DNA of 64,000 bases from Pedobacter cryoconitis (lineage in GTDB: Bacteria > Bacteroidota > Bacteroidia > Sphingobacteriales > Sphingobacteriaceae): the NCBI RefSeq assembly GCF_014200595.1, contig NZ_JACHCG010000001.1, forward strand, positions 1,488,001-1,552,000, read 5' to 3'. How positions within the stretch are numbered: position 1 is the first letter of the stretch; every line of letters begins with the position of its first letter. Positions 38,124-46,705 of the stretch are shown one piece after another. The notes below the pieces were generated by a model that was not told the DNA's origin, did no database searches, and saw nothing but the letters and a program-made list of their open reading frames with translations. A program made the translations under genes and the position numbers.

Positions 38124-39005
38124 ATGAGAGCCCAATTATTAAAAATCCCAACCCAGCATGTTAATTCTTTCAGCATCCGACGAGATCTGCTGCCAGACAT
38201 TAACAACAACTTACATTATCATCGCGAAATAGAGCTGATCTATTTCAAAAGCGGTTCAGGAACCCAATTTATCGGGAACAGTGTTCAACATTTTGAATCA
38301 GGAAACGTAGTTCTTATCGGAAGCCGTCTGCCTCATTACTGGAAATTTGAAGAAGCTTACTTTTCTCCTCCGGACGGAAAGCAAACAGATGTGATCGTGA
38401 TTCATTTTTGTGAAGATTTTTTAGGAGAGAACTTTTTAAATCTTCCTGAAAACAGGATGATCCGTAAACTCCTTCAGGAATCGAAAAAGGGCATCCAGGT
38501 GCCGGACCATATCAACTGGCAAATCGGCACATTGATGGAACAGATTTTTCTGAGTGTTGGTGCTAAAAGGTTATTGCTATTGTTAGAGATCTTATGCATC
38601 CTGGGAAATAATCATAAACCAGGCAATTTACTGAATGATGATTTTTTATGTCATACCGCTATAAAAGACAATAGCCCGATCAGTAATATTTACAATTTTA
38701 TCCTGTCTAATTTTAATAAAAAGATAGAGATAGAACAATTGGCAGATTTCGCGAATATCAGCGTCCCTTCTTTTAGCCGCTATTTTAAAACGCATATTGG
38801 AATGACATACAAACAGTTTCTGTTAGATGTCAGGGTTGGACAAGCTTGTAAATTGCTGATTGAAGGCCGGATGAATGTAAAGCAGATCAGGTATGAATGT
38901 GGTTTTCAAAACGTAGTCAGCTTTCATAAACAATTTAAAGAGGTGACAGGAAAGAGTCCGCTGGAATATCAGAAGTATCATTTACAGCACAGAACTGAAA
39001 TTTAA
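38124..39005 (+). CDS. AraC family transcriptional regulator with cupin domain
   Basis: A 293-residue protein. The N-terminal cupin begins with HYHREIELIYFKSGSGTQFIGN and includes FESGNVVLIGSRLPHYW, a sugar-sensor type of fold. The C-terminal AraC domain has both helix-turn-helix motifs (IEQLADFANISVPSFSRYFKTHIGMTYKQFLLDVRV; MNVKQIRYECGFQNVVSFHKQFKEVTGKSPLEYQ). It is convergent with the PNGase F-like gene and its stop codon lies within the long terminator palindrome. Its targets are not evident from position. Confidence 0.92.
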   Translation: MRAQLLKIPTQHVNSFSIRRDLLPDINNNLHYHREIELIYFKSGSGTQFIGNSVQHFESGNVVLIGSRLPHYWKFEEAYFSPPDGKQTDVIVIHFCEDFLGENFLNLPENRMIRKLLQESKKGIQVPDHINWQIGTLMEQIFLSVGAKRLLLLLEILCILGNNHKPGNLLNDDFLCHTAIKDNSPISNIYNFILSNFNKKIEIEQLADFANISVPSFSRYFKTHIGMTYKQFLLDVRVGQACKLLIEGRMNVKQIRYECGFQNVVSFHKQFKEVTGKSPLEYQKYHLQHRTEI

Positions 39006-39050
39006 TTACAAAGGGGTTATCATTTTAAATGATAACCCCTTTGTAATTAA
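39002..39050. terminator. Perfect 24-bp-arm inverted repeat, bidirectional terminator
   Basis: Arms 39002-39025 and 39027-39050 are exact reverse complements with one base between them. The left arm contains the AraC stop codon. It lies between convergent genes, so it can end transcription from both sides. Confidence 0.75.
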
Positions 39051-39086
39051 ATCTTAAAGGAACAAGTATTGCTGATAGCAGGAAGC

Positions 39087-40226
39087 TTACTTTTCTCCTT
39101 GCAGGTATACTGACAAAGGAATATATCCTTGTTTGTCTTTGAAAACGGCATCTGGGACTTCTATTTTAAAAGTGTGGTCACCTGCTGTTAAATTTCCAAG
39201 ATTGATTACCCGGATTGGAATTGCATCCCCGGGGCACCAATTGCTAAACGATGCCCATTGTGCATCAGTTTGTGGCTTTGAACCATAAATTCCATTGCCT
39301 TGCGTATTGACTGCACGATAAGGTTCACATGATTTACCACCGGGTTTATAAGTTAATTTCTGAATATTATCAAAATAGATAAAATGATTACGTCTGTTAT
39401 ATTCTTCTCCTCCGGCATTAGCACCATGGTTAGAAGTAATCAGATACAGTTTAGCAGATTTAACTGCTGTTGCTAGATTAACAGTAATTGATTTGACAGT
39501 TTTCCCGGCCACATCTGTGTTGTCATAATTATTTATGCTCTGGTTGAAAGACAGCGGCTCCAGAATAACTGCTGGATTTGTAGCTGGTGTACCGCTGGTA
39601 CTGCTGATCAGGTCAACTGTACCAAAAAATGTATCATTTCTTCCGGCACATCCGGCTATTTCTTTGTTAGCTGCATATGGAACGCCAAAGATGCTGAATT
39701 CCAGATAAATATCGTATTTTGCGTTGAGTGTTGGGTCTTTTAAAATGGCAGCCACATTATCAATATTGAAAAGATAAGGAACCTGATCGGGCTGCTTGTT
39801 TTTATTCATAAACGGGGTAATAAAACGGCCGATTTCCAGATGTTTGGCAGTGGCATCATTGTAGGCTGCGTCTTTTTTGACCATCGCAAGCGCCACATAT
39901 GCAATCCGGTCGTAGTTATCACAAGCGGCTTTAATGGTCACTTTCATTTGTAACACATTTCCAAGGCCTTGTAATTGTGCTGAACTTAGTTTTTTGACAT
40001 ATTTAGCATTGCTGACCCTGGTTATACCTTCTGGTACAGGTTCAGAAACTGTTGCGGCATATCCGTCATAAAACAGGATCTGGTCAAAAATTCTGGAGGT
40101 GCCACCGGCTGCGGCTATCGCATTGGTTTGATTATCAGATTTTCCACCGGCAGGAGTAATTTCGGTCTGCTTACAAGCGCCAAGCAGAGCAGATACACTT
40201 AAAAGTGCGTATACTAGTTTTTTCAT
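39087..40226 (-). CDS. PNGase F-like peptide N-glycosidase, lipoprotein
   Basis: A 379-residue protein with a lipoprotein signal (lipobox LLGAC, Cys 18). The C-terminal half is strikingly like Elizabethkingia PNGase F: SNHGANAGGEEYNRRNHFIYFD, LTYKPGGKSCEPYR, NGIYGSKPQTDAQW, SNWCPGDAIPIRVINLG and AVFKDKQGYIPLS. The enzyme cleaves the amide bond between Asn and the first GlcNAc of N-glycans. The essential Asp and Glu residues of PNGase F have plausible counterparts in FYDGY, YLEFSIFG and GGEEYNRR, but this needs alignment. It sits beside two secreted metalloproteases, suggesting attack on eukaryotic glycoproteins. Confidence 0.88.
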   Translation of the reverse strand: MKKLVYALLSVSALLGACKQTEITPAGGKSDNQTNAIAAAGGTSRIFDQILFYDGYAATVSEPVPEGITRVSNAKYVKKLSSAQLQGLGNVLQMKVTIKAACDNYDRIAYVALAMVKKDAAYNDATAKHLEIGRFITPFMNKNKQPDQVPYLFNIDNVAAILKDPTLNAKYDIYLEFSIFGVPYAANKEIAGCAGRNDTFFGTVDLISSTSGTPATNPAVILEPLSFNQSINNYDNTDVAGKTVKSITVNLATAVKSAKLYLITSNHGANAGGEEYNRRNHFIYFDNIQKLTYKPGGKSCEPYRAVNTQGNGIYGSKPQTDAQWASFSNWCPGDAIPIRVINLGNLTAGDHTFKIEVPDAVFKDKQGYIPLSVYLQGEK

Positions 40227-40254
40227 CGGGGGTATGTTTTTAATAGGAAATTAA

Positions 40255-40282
40255 GGAAACTGCCTCGTTAAAGGCAGCTTCC
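40255..40282 (-). terminator. Hairpin terminator after the first M57 gene
   Basis: GGAAACTGCCT and AGGCAGCTTCC form an 11-base stem with one mismatch; it lies 40 bases beyond the M57 stop on the minus strand. Confidence 0.55.
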
Positions 40283-40322
40283 AGGTGAGTCAACCAAAAA
40301 ATGTTTATTACGTTAGCATAGT

Positions 40323-41216
40323 TTATTTTGCAGGATACAGGTATTTAATCGCTACAATATCACTTGGTGTAAATGGGCGGTTAGTTCCATCAGAACAAGC
40401 CAGCATCCATGAGCCTGGTTCGCCACCTACCGGAGTACCCGGAATATAAATCGCTCCTGCATCTTTACCATCCTGGCTGTCATTTTCATTCGCAGCACGG
40501 AAATAATCTGCAATTGACTGGTAACCGCAACTGTAACGTCTGTCTGCGTAATCGGTGTGTCTGAATCCAATCGCGTGGCCAATTTCATGGGCTACAACGG
40601 TAGCAAGCAGGTTGTTGTCTTTATAGTTTTTATCATAAACGGTATTGCTCAGTTTAATTGGTGTAGCAGGTTTTCCGTCTGCTGATGGGAATCCTGCTGA
40701 TTGTCCCAATATTCTCGGATCATCAAATTTCTGCCCGCTAATCAGGATATCCTCTTTAATCAGGGAGTTCGAATCCAGTAGGGTAAAGACAACTTTAAGA
40801 CCAAGATCATTGTACCGTTTTACCGCTTCTTTAGTGGCATTAGTAAACACAGTCTGCGCTTCACCAGCATTAACTTTCAGCTTGATAGTGTCCAGAGTGA
40901 CTTTGTAATTCGTTTTATATTGCTCGGTTTTAGGGCCTTTTGCAGATAAACTTGCAATATAAGATTTCTGTTTTTGCAAGTCATTGAGCGTAAGAAAAAT
41001 GTCACCTTCAACTATATAACCGCCTTCGGTTTTAAAAGCGTTGGTAGGAGAAAACCCTGCGCTGGCAATCGCATTTTGCTCTGCTTTAGTTAATGCTGAG
41101 GTTTGTTCTGCTGGTGGAACATCGGTATTGTTCTTTTTACAGCTGGCTATGACAGCGACGGTCATTAAAAGAGCAATGGAGATTTTTTTAGTGTTTAATA
41201 AAATGTAGTTTTTCAT
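40323..41216 (-). CDS. M57-type zinc metalloprotease lipoprotein, copy 1
   Basis: A 297-residue lipoprotein (lipobox VIASC). The zinc motif is HEIGHAIGFRHTDYADR: three His ligands, the catalytic Glu, then an Asp after the third His, as in the dual-action HEIGH/M57 metzincin-like group. A GQSAGFP loop precedes it, and Cys pairs (YSCGY, MLACSDG) may form disulfides. It is a clear paralogue of the gene at 41445, which shares sequence through the whole length. Compared with copy 2, this copy has a longer insert after YSCGY (SIADYFRAANENDSQDGK). It is expected to be cell-surface or periplasmic. Confidence 0.9.
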   Translation of the reverse strand: MKNYILLNTKKISIALLMTVAVIASCKKNNTDVPPAEQTSALTKAEQNAIASAGFSPTNAFKTEGGYIVEGDIFLTLNDLQKQKSYIASLSAKGPKTEQYKTNYKVTLDTIKLKVNAGEAQTVFTNATKEAVKRYNDLGLKVVFTLLDSNSLIKEDILISGQKFDDPRILGQSAGFPSADGKPATPIKLSNTVYDKNYKDNNLLATVVAHEIGHAIGFRHTDYADRRYSCGYQSIADYFRAANENDSQDGKDAGAIYIPGTPVGGEPGSWMLACSDGTNRPFTPSDIVAIKYLYPAK

Positions 41217-41232
41217 AGGTATAATAGGTTAA

Positions 41233-41328
41233 GTTAGTTTGGTAGACTAAAACAATAATAATTAATCCTGATGATGAAAAATTATAAATGGTGAATTGCG
41301 TATAAAAGGTGTATTCTTTTGTAATGAA
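41233..41328. repeat. Duplicated upstream block of the M57 genes, copy 1
   Basis: It shares with 42341-42436 the blocks GTTAGTTTGGTnGACTAAA, AATTAATC and GTATAAAAGGTGTA, in the same order and spacing. It holds the promoter region of the first M57 gene. Confidence 0.7.
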
Positions 41329-41345
41329 AGTGTACCAAAACCAGA

Positions 41346-41374
41346 AGCCATCTTTTCATGGGGAAAAGATGGCT
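41346..41374 (-). terminator. Hairpin terminator after the second M57 gene
   Basis: AGCCATCTTTTC and GAAAAGATGGCT are 12-base perfect arms around a 5-base loop, about 70 bases beyond the stop of M57 copy 2. Confidence 0.65.
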
Positions 41375-41444
41375 CCTTTGTGTTTAGTCAACCGGTAGGT
41401 GTTTAATTATTTAGTATGTGGTGTGTATCGCAATTAGAAGGTGA

Positions 41445-42338
41445 TTATTTTACAGGATAAAGTGCTTTTAAAGCAACGATATCATTCGCAGTAAATTTAC
41501 GGTCTGTTCCATCAGAACAAGCCAGCATATAGGATCCTGGTTCACCGCCTTTTGGTGTACCAGGGATATAAACTGCACCTACTGTGCTTTGTCCTTCGTT
41601 TGGATTTGAGTCATACCCACAACTATAGTTTCTATCTGCATAGTCAGTGTGTCTGAGACCAATTGCATGTCCAATTTCATGGGCAATTACCGAAGCCAGC
41701 ACGTTAGTTTTTGTATAGTCTTTATTATAAACTACTGAGCTGAGTTTGATAGGTGTAGCAGGATTTCCACCTGAAGGGAAACCAGCTGAACGTCCCAGGA
41801 TTGTTCCGCCATCTGCTGTTTTCCCCAAATCGGCCCCGTTGATTACAATATCTGCCTGATCAGTAGACGTTGAGCTTAAAAGTTTGAAAGTAAGCTTAAG
41901 ACCAAGGTTATTGTAGCGTTTCACGGCTTCGGTTGTAGCTGTATTAAAAACAGTTTGGGAAGTACCGGCATCAACTTTGATTTTTAATTCTCTGGATAAG
42001 CCAGTCACAATATTAGTGGAACGGTACTGCTCTGTTTTTGGGCTTTTATCAGAAAGTCCGGCAACGAATTCCTGTTGAACCTGAAGCTGTTGAGGTGTCA
42101 GGAAAATATCGCCCTCCACTAAATATCCACCCTCAGTTTTAAGGACATTATGTGTCGAAAATCCAGCTTGTGCGATCGCTGTTTTTTCTTCTTTTGTAAG
42201 TTCTGACGTGGTATTCTGTTCTGGAATTGAGGCATTATTAGTATTCTTTTTACAGCTTATCACAACAGCTACTGTCATCAATAGGGCTATAGAAATTGTT
42301 TTTGGATTGAATAGGTTGTTAGTTTTCATGTTTTTCAT
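41445..42338 (-). CDS. M57-type zinc metalloprotease lipoprotein, copy 2
   Basis: A 297-residue lipoprotein (lipobox VVISC) with the zinc motif HEIGHAIGLRHTDYADR and the same C-terminal block GTPKGGEPGSYMLACSDGTDRKFTANDIVALKALYP seen in copy 1 with small changes. It lacks the longer insert that copy 1 carries after YSCGY. An internal ATG three codons in is an alternative start. The genes and their upstream regions are tandem duplicates, so both are probably expressed under the same signal, with diverged substrate range possible. Confidence 0.9.
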   Translation of the reverse strand: MKNMKTNNLFNPKTISIALLMTVAVVISCKKNTNNASIPEQNTTSELTKEEKTAIAQAGFSTHNVLKTEGGYLVEGDIFLTPQQLQVQQEFVAGLSDKSPKTEQYRSTNIVTGLSRELKIKVDAGTSQTVFNTATTEAVKRYNNLGLKLTFKLLSSTSTDQADIVINGADLGKTADGGTILGRSAGFPSGGNPATPIKLSSVVYNKDYTKTNVLASVIAHEIGHAIGLRHTDYADRNYSCGYDSNPNEGQSTVGAVYIPGTPKGGEPGSYMLACSDGTDRKFTANDIVALKALYPVK

Positions 42339-42340
42339 TA

Positions 42341-42436
42341 GTTAGTTTGGTCGACTAAACAAGTATAATTAATCTCGGGGATGAAAAGCTGAAATGGCAG
42401 GATTACGTATAAAAGGTGTAGTCTTTTGTATGAAAA
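42341..42436. repeat. Duplicated upstream block of the M57 genes, copy 2
   Basis: This is the partner of 41233-41328. On the minus strand a TATACTTG element, one base from the -7 consensus, falls just before the conserved GTTTAGTCGACC segment. Confidence 0.7.
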
Positions 42437-42570
42437 CGTTATAATGATCTGTCAATTAATTACGCATATGTATTGTTTATGATAGATGTAATAAAGTGTA
42501 AGCATTATGTTCTTGTTTATAAGAACAATAACTTAAATTTAGGCTAGTAAAATATTTAATCAATTGACAG

Positions 42571-44457
42571 TTGAAAGCTTCTCTGCATAGTTTTATCAAA
42601 GCTAATTACAGAACCATTTTTACAGTGGGATTACTGATATTGATATTTCAGATAAGTATGAAGCAAAATTTCCTGTTATTTCATACTGTTGTTGAACTTT
42701 CTGCAATTGTGATTGCCTTCGCCGTTTTCATTGTGACCTGGAACACCAGGAAAATAATTGATAATAATTATCTGTATTTCGTAGGGATGGCCTATATTTT
42801 TATTGGCACTTTAGATCTTCTGCATATTATTACTTATCCGGGACTGCATATTATTCCAGGAACTATTTATTATACGAATCAGTTTTGGATAGCCACAAGG
42901 TTTCTCGAAGCTTTAACCTTTATTATGGGTTTCTGGTTTCTGAAAAGAAAGAAAGTACTCAATGGAGATGTTACAATTTTGAGTTATTGCGTGGTAACAA
43001 TACTCCTGACATTAGCTATTTTATACTGGAAGATATTTCCTGTTTGTTATATCGAAGGAGTAGGGCAGACCCATTTTAAAATCAATGCTGAATATGTGAT
43101 TATCGCTATGCTGTTTTTTGCCGGATGCCTTTTGTATAGTTCCCGGAATAGTTTCAGTGCCTCTGTGTTCCGGTTTTTGATGTTATCTCTGTTTTTCGCT
43201 ATTCTCAGCGAATTCTGTTTCACCTTATATGTTTCAATTTTTAGTCTTCCTGCTGAAATAGGGCATTATGCAAAGCTGATTTCTTTCTTTTTAATCTATA
43301 AGGCTAATGTAGAAACCGGATTTACCAAGCCAACTGAACTCATCTTTAAAGATCTGAAGGATAATGAAGAGAAGTACAGGACGCTGACAGAAAATCTTCC
43401 GGAACTGATCTTTCGTTTCGACCGGAGTTTCCGGTGTTTATATGCGAATTATGCACTGGAACAATTTCTTTCCCTGAAGCATGGTTGCTATACCGGTATG
43501 AAATTAAGCCATCTTGGATTTCCCTCTTCTTTTGAGCACCTGCTTATCAAAATGTTAATCGCAGTAAAGCAAACGAAAGTTACTCAGGAAACTAATTTTG
43601 ACCTGAACGAAGGCAAGTATGCCAACTCTTTTTCTATACAAGTGATTCCTGAATATGGCCTGGAAGATCATGAAGGGACTTATTTAGTGATTTGCTATGA
43701 TATTACGGATTTAAGGATTACTGAACACAGGTTAATGGAATTAAATAATACCAAGGATAAGTTCTTTTCAATTATTGCCCATGACCTGAGAAATCCATTT
43801 ACTTCACTGATCTCTTTTAGCGAGCTGATTTATAAAAATGTAAACAGGCTGAGTCCTGAGAAAATTGAAAGTTTAGCCATGAGAATGAATGATTCTGCTA
43901 AACAGGCGTATATTTTATTAGAAAATCTGCTGCATTGGTCAAAGATGCAGACCGGGGTACTGAAGCCTGATTTACAGGAGCTGGATGTTGTTGAATTGTT
44001 AAATGAAATTAAACATATTTCTTCTTCCACTGCCGTTGCGAAAGGGATAGAGATTAAAATTGAAGAATTACCTTCAGCCAGGATTGTTGCAGATAAACAA
44101 ATGATGAGCACTATATTGAGAAATATCATTGCCAACGCGATCAAGTTCAGTTATACCAATGGGAGTGTGGTCCTCAGCGCTTATGACCGTCAGGATGAGG
44201 TCTTGTTTTCTGTAATGGATTCTGGTGTTGGTATTGAAAAGAAGAATATGGAGTTGCTGTTCAAAGCTGACAGCAGTTTTTCTACGCCCGGAACCCAAAA
44301 TGAAACAGGAACAGGTTTGGGATTAAGGTTATGCAGGGAATTTGTAGAAATAAGCGGTGGAAGTATCTGGCTGGAAAGTGAACCGGGGCAGGGAACAACT
44401 ATTTATTTTACGATACCAGCGCAAGGTGTGTCTTTTAACAAAGATATTTCTGTTTAA
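42571..44457 (+). CDS. MASE3-PAS sensor histidine kinase
   Basis: A 628-residue protein starting with TTG; an in-frame stop lies two codons upstream and the next ATG falls after the first membrane helix. The N-terminal ~240 residues form a MASE3 multi-helix membrane sensor (FHTVVELSAIVIAFAVFIVTWNTR; GTLDLLHIITYPG). A PAS domain follows (~270-385), then HisKA with the His of IIAHDLRNP (~410), and an ATPase domain with NIIANAIKFSY and GTGLGLRLCREF. There is no receiver domain and no adjacent response regulator, so its partner is elsewhere. Confidence 0.92.
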   Translation: MKASLHSFIKANYRTIFTVGLLILIFQISMKQNFLLFHTVVELSAIVIAFAVFIVTWNTRKIIDNNYLYFVGMAYIFIGTLDLLHIITYPGLHIIPGTIYYTNQFWIATRFLEALTFIMGFWFLKRKKVLNGDVTILSYCVVTILLTLAILYWKIFPVCYIEGVGQTHFKINAEYVIIAMLFFAGCLLYSSRNSFSASVFRFLMLSLFFAILSEFCFTLYVSIFSLPAEIGHYAKLISFFLIYKANVETGFTKPTELIFKDLKDNEEKYRTLTENLPELIFRFDRSFRCLYANYALEQFLSLKHGCYTGMKLSHLGFPSSFEHLLIKMLIAVKQTKVTQETNFDLNEGKYANSFSIQVIPEYGLEDHEGTYLVICYDITDLRITEHRLMELNNTKDKFFSIIAHDLRNPFTSLISFSELIYKNVNRLSPEKIESLAMRMNDSAKQAYILLENLLHWSKMQTGVLKPDLQELDVVELLNEIKHISSSTAVAKGIEIKIEELPSARIVADKQMMSTILRNIIANAIKFSYTNGSVVLSAYDRQDEVLFSVMDSGVGIEKKNMELLFKADSSFSTPGTQNETGTGLGLRLCREFVEISGGSIWLESEPGQGTTIYFTIPAQGVSFNKDISV

Positions 44458-44461
44458 ACGA

Positions 44462-44506
44462 CTGTTAAATGATAAAAGCTCCTCAGGAGCTTTTATCATT
44501 TAACAG
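44462..44506. terminator. Perfect 22-bp-arm inverted repeat, bidirectional terminator
   Basis: Arms 44462-44483 and 44485-44506 are exact reverse complements around a single C. They lie between the convergent kinase and amidase stops. Confidence 0.8.
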
Positions 44507-44509
44507 ATT

Positions 44510-45382
44510 TTAATTAGCAATCAATTGTTTTGTATATTCCTGAATCGCATTTTTGATATTTTGAACGATCTCTTGTCTTCCGCTTAAAGAATTGATATAT
44601 TCTTCTTCTTCCGGATTACTGATAAATCCTATTTCGGTTAATACTGCTGGCATACCTGCTCTTGCCAATACAGCCAGGCTTTGTTCTTTTACCCCACGGT
44701 TAACGCGCCCTACTTTAACATATTGCTGTTGAATTAAAGTTGCCAGTTTAATACTCTGGCGGCGGTATGCATTTTTCATCAGCGAAAGGATGATAAAACT
44801 TTCCGGATCATTCGGGTTATATCCGTCATAGTTTTCCTTGTAATCTTTCTCTAATAAGATTACCGCATTCTCTCTGACTGCTACATCCTGTTCGCCTAAT
44901 CTGCCCGAACCGGAAACGAACGTCTCCACTCCGGTGGTTTCTGTTCTGCCTCTCATATTTCCGGGCATTGAATTACAGTGAATAGAGATGAATAAGTCGG
45001 CGTGAGCTTTGTTTGCGATATCGATCCGCTCATATAACGGGATAAAAACATCCTCGGTACGTGTATATATGACTTTTGTATTCTCAATTTCTTTCTCAAT
45101 TGTTTGTCCCAGCAGCATGGCAACATCCAGGGCAACATCTTTTTCTTTGGAAAACAAGCCTCTTGTTGATCCGTCTTTTCCACCATGACCTGCATCGATA
45201 ACGATGATCATTGGCTTAAGAACAGGAGCTGGTTTGACTTGTTGTACCGCAGGTGCTGTTTGTATTTGTGGTGCTGATTGTACTTGCTGAGGCGTTTGTG
45301 CGTATATATAAGAAGAACTAAGCAGAAAAAGAACAGTAAAAGCGGTTCTAAAGGCTGTTTTGTTTTTAATGTTTTCGGACAT
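44510..45382 (-). CDS. N-acetylmuramoyl-L-alanine amidase (Amidase_3)
   Basis: A 290-residue protein with a signal peptide (to YAQ), a Gln/Pro/Ala-rich linker (~30-55), then the zinc amidase domain. The ligands are His in IDAGHGGKD, Glu in the KEKDVALDVA helix and His in FISIHCNS; the catalytic Glu is in VLTEIGFISNPEEE. It cleaves the bond between MurNAc and the stem peptide during cell separation or wall recycling. No regulatory blocking helix of the E. coli AmiB/C kind is obvious. Confidence 0.93.
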   Translation of the reverse strand: MSENIKNKTAFRTAFTVLFLLSSSYIYAQTPQQVQSAPQIQTAPAVQQVKPAPVLKPMIIVIDAGHGGKDGSTRGLFSKEKDVALDVAMLLGQTIEKEIENTKVIYTRTEDVFIPLYERIDIANKAHADLFISIHCNSMPGNMRGRTETTGVETFVSGSGRLGEQDVAVRENAVILLEKDYKENYDGYNPNDPESFIILSLMKNAYRRQSIKLATLIQQQYVKVGRVNRGVKEQSLAVLARAGMPAVLTEIGFISNPEEEEYINSLSGRQEIVQNIKNAIQEYTKQLIAN

Positions 45383-45444
45383 TATTTTTTGCAGGTTTAT
45401 TTAGTGTTTTGTAAAGTTCCCTTGCGGGGTAATTCACAAATTTA

Positions 45445-45452
45445 CAAAGATA
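45445..45452 (-). promoter_or_regulatory. -7 promoter element of the amidase gene
   Basis: The minus strand reads TATCTTTG, a full match to TAnnTTTG, about 63 bases before the amidase start. Confidence 0.4.
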
Positions 45453-45648
45453 ACGTTGAAATTCTAAACTTAGTTCGAATTCATTGCCCTGAAAATTAAT
45501 TGAAAACCCTTCTTTGCTCTTCTGCAAATAGCCAGCTTCATCATAAATAATAAAAAAGATAAAACTTTAAACCTGTTTTTTTGATTTAAAGTAGAAACTG
45601 GATGATATGAATTGTTCAGCAAGAGTTATTTAACCTTAATAAAGTAAG

Positions 45649-45954
45649 ATGAACTTAAAGTCTTTAGTAGCCGTAGCTTTAACCGGAATGGTTTTCACGG
45701 CATGTAATTCAGGAAAAAAAAGTAACAGTGATACTTCTGGTACAAAAATGACAGATACCACTGTTATGGATACCACAAAACATGATACTGCAAAATCTGA
45801 TACAGCAGGTGTTGGTGTGAGCGGATCTGGCCCGGGTACTGAAGGATCGGGATCTGGTGCAACAGGAACTAACGGACAAGGTACGCCGCCTCCAGGTACT
45901 ACAAGTACTCCTGGAATGACGGGTGACAAAAACCCGCATCCGGTGAAACCATAA
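45649..45954 (+). CDS. Small low-complexity lipoprotein
   Basis: A 101-residue protein with lipobox VFTAC (Cys 19). The mature part is Thr/Asp/Gly/Ser/Pro rich: a run of DTT/DTAK-like repeats, then GSGPGTEGSGSG and PPPGTTSTPG. It has no folded domain and may be a surface tether or spacer. A reading frame of similar length on the opposite strand is a product of the repetitive composition. A hairpin follows the stop. Confidence 0.7.
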   Translation: MNLKSLVAVALTGMVFTACNSGKKSNSDTSGTKMTDTTVMDTTKHDTAKSDTAGVGVSGSGPGTEGSGSGATGTNGQGTPPPGTTSTPGMTGDKNPHPVKP

Positions 45955-45959
45955 TCAAA

Positions 45960-45999
45960 AACTGGTAGTTTTATAATTGATATTGTAAAACTACCGGTT
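45960..45999 (+). terminator. Hairpin after the small lipoprotein gene
   Basis: Eighteen-base arms (AACTGGTAGTTTTATAAT and its complement with two G-T pairs) flank a 4-base loop, 5 bases after the stop. No long T-run follows. Confidence 0.55.
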
Positions 46000-46126
46000 G
46001 ATTAACAGGTTTTTATAAATGTAAGTGTTTTTTTAGGAGATGAAGCTATGGAAATGATCCGTAATCAGCATCATCTGTTTAATAAACCGAACCTCGCTGC
46101 CCGTGGCGATTAAAAACCAAATGATT

Positions 46127-46645
46127 ATGGCTGAATTAAACAATATTTCCCGAAACAGAAAAAGCATTCCTAAAGTTGATCTGACAGCAATGGTAGATCT
46201 GGCCTTTTTACTGATTACTTTTTTTATGCTGACCACTTCACTTTCTAAGCCAGTGGCTATGGATATCGCTAAACCTGATATTAGTGATCCGGATGCGACC
46301 ATGGATTATGCAGCTTCAAGAACGATGACTATTTTACTGGGGAAGGATAATAAAGTTGCCTGGTATATGGGAGAGGATGGGAAGAGCAAGCCAAATATTG
46401 AAGGTTTCAATGAAATCAGGCGCTCCATTTTAGACAACAAAATAAATGTAGCGCTTGCGAATTCTAATCGTCCTGACAAGACACTCACTATCATTATTAA
46501 ACCTACATCGGGTGCCACCTATAAAAACTTTGTAGATATCATGGATGAATTGTCCCTGGTAAAAATTACGAATGCTCCGGCAATTGATGATAATCACATT
46601 ACTGACGGCGAGAAGACGTTTATGAAACTTAATAATATCTTATAA
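46127..46645 (+). CDS. exbD: ExbD/TolR family biopolymer transport protein
   Basis: A 172-residue protein from the ATG at 46127; an ATG at 46121 and a GTG at 46103 are also in frame. A short cytoplasmic start (RNRKSIPKVDLTAMVDLAFLLITFFML) holds the single membrane helix with the conserved Asp of MVDLAF, which carries the proton pathway. The periplasmic part includes IIIKPTSGATYKNFVDIMDEL. It should energise TonB or a similar system, but no ExbB or TonB gene is next to it, so its partners are elsewhere. Confidence 0.88.
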   Translation: MAELNNISRNRKSIPKVDLTAMVDLAFLLITFFMLTTSLSKPVAMDIAKPDISDPDATMDYAASRTMTILLGKDNKVAWYMGEDGKSKPNIEGFNEIRRSILDNKINVALANSNRPDKTLTIIIKPTSGATYKNFVDIMDELSLVKITNAPAIDDNHITDGEKTFMKLNNIL

Positions 46646-46656
46646 TTGAACTCGTC

Positions 46657-46705
46657 AAAACATAGCAGACAAACTTATTTTTTAGGGCTTGTCTGCTGTG
46701 TTTTT
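46657..46705. terminator. Bidirectional hairpin terminator
   Basis: AAAACATAGCAGACAA pairs with TTGTCTGCTGTGTTTT (one G-T pair) and a T-run follows. It lies between the convergent exbD and EamA stops. Confidence 0.75.

Noticed and set aside
45636..45929. Minus-strand open frame opposite the small lipoprotein gene
   Set aside because: It mirrors the repetitive Thr/Asp/Gly codons; the plus-strand frame has a proper lipobox signal, the other does not.
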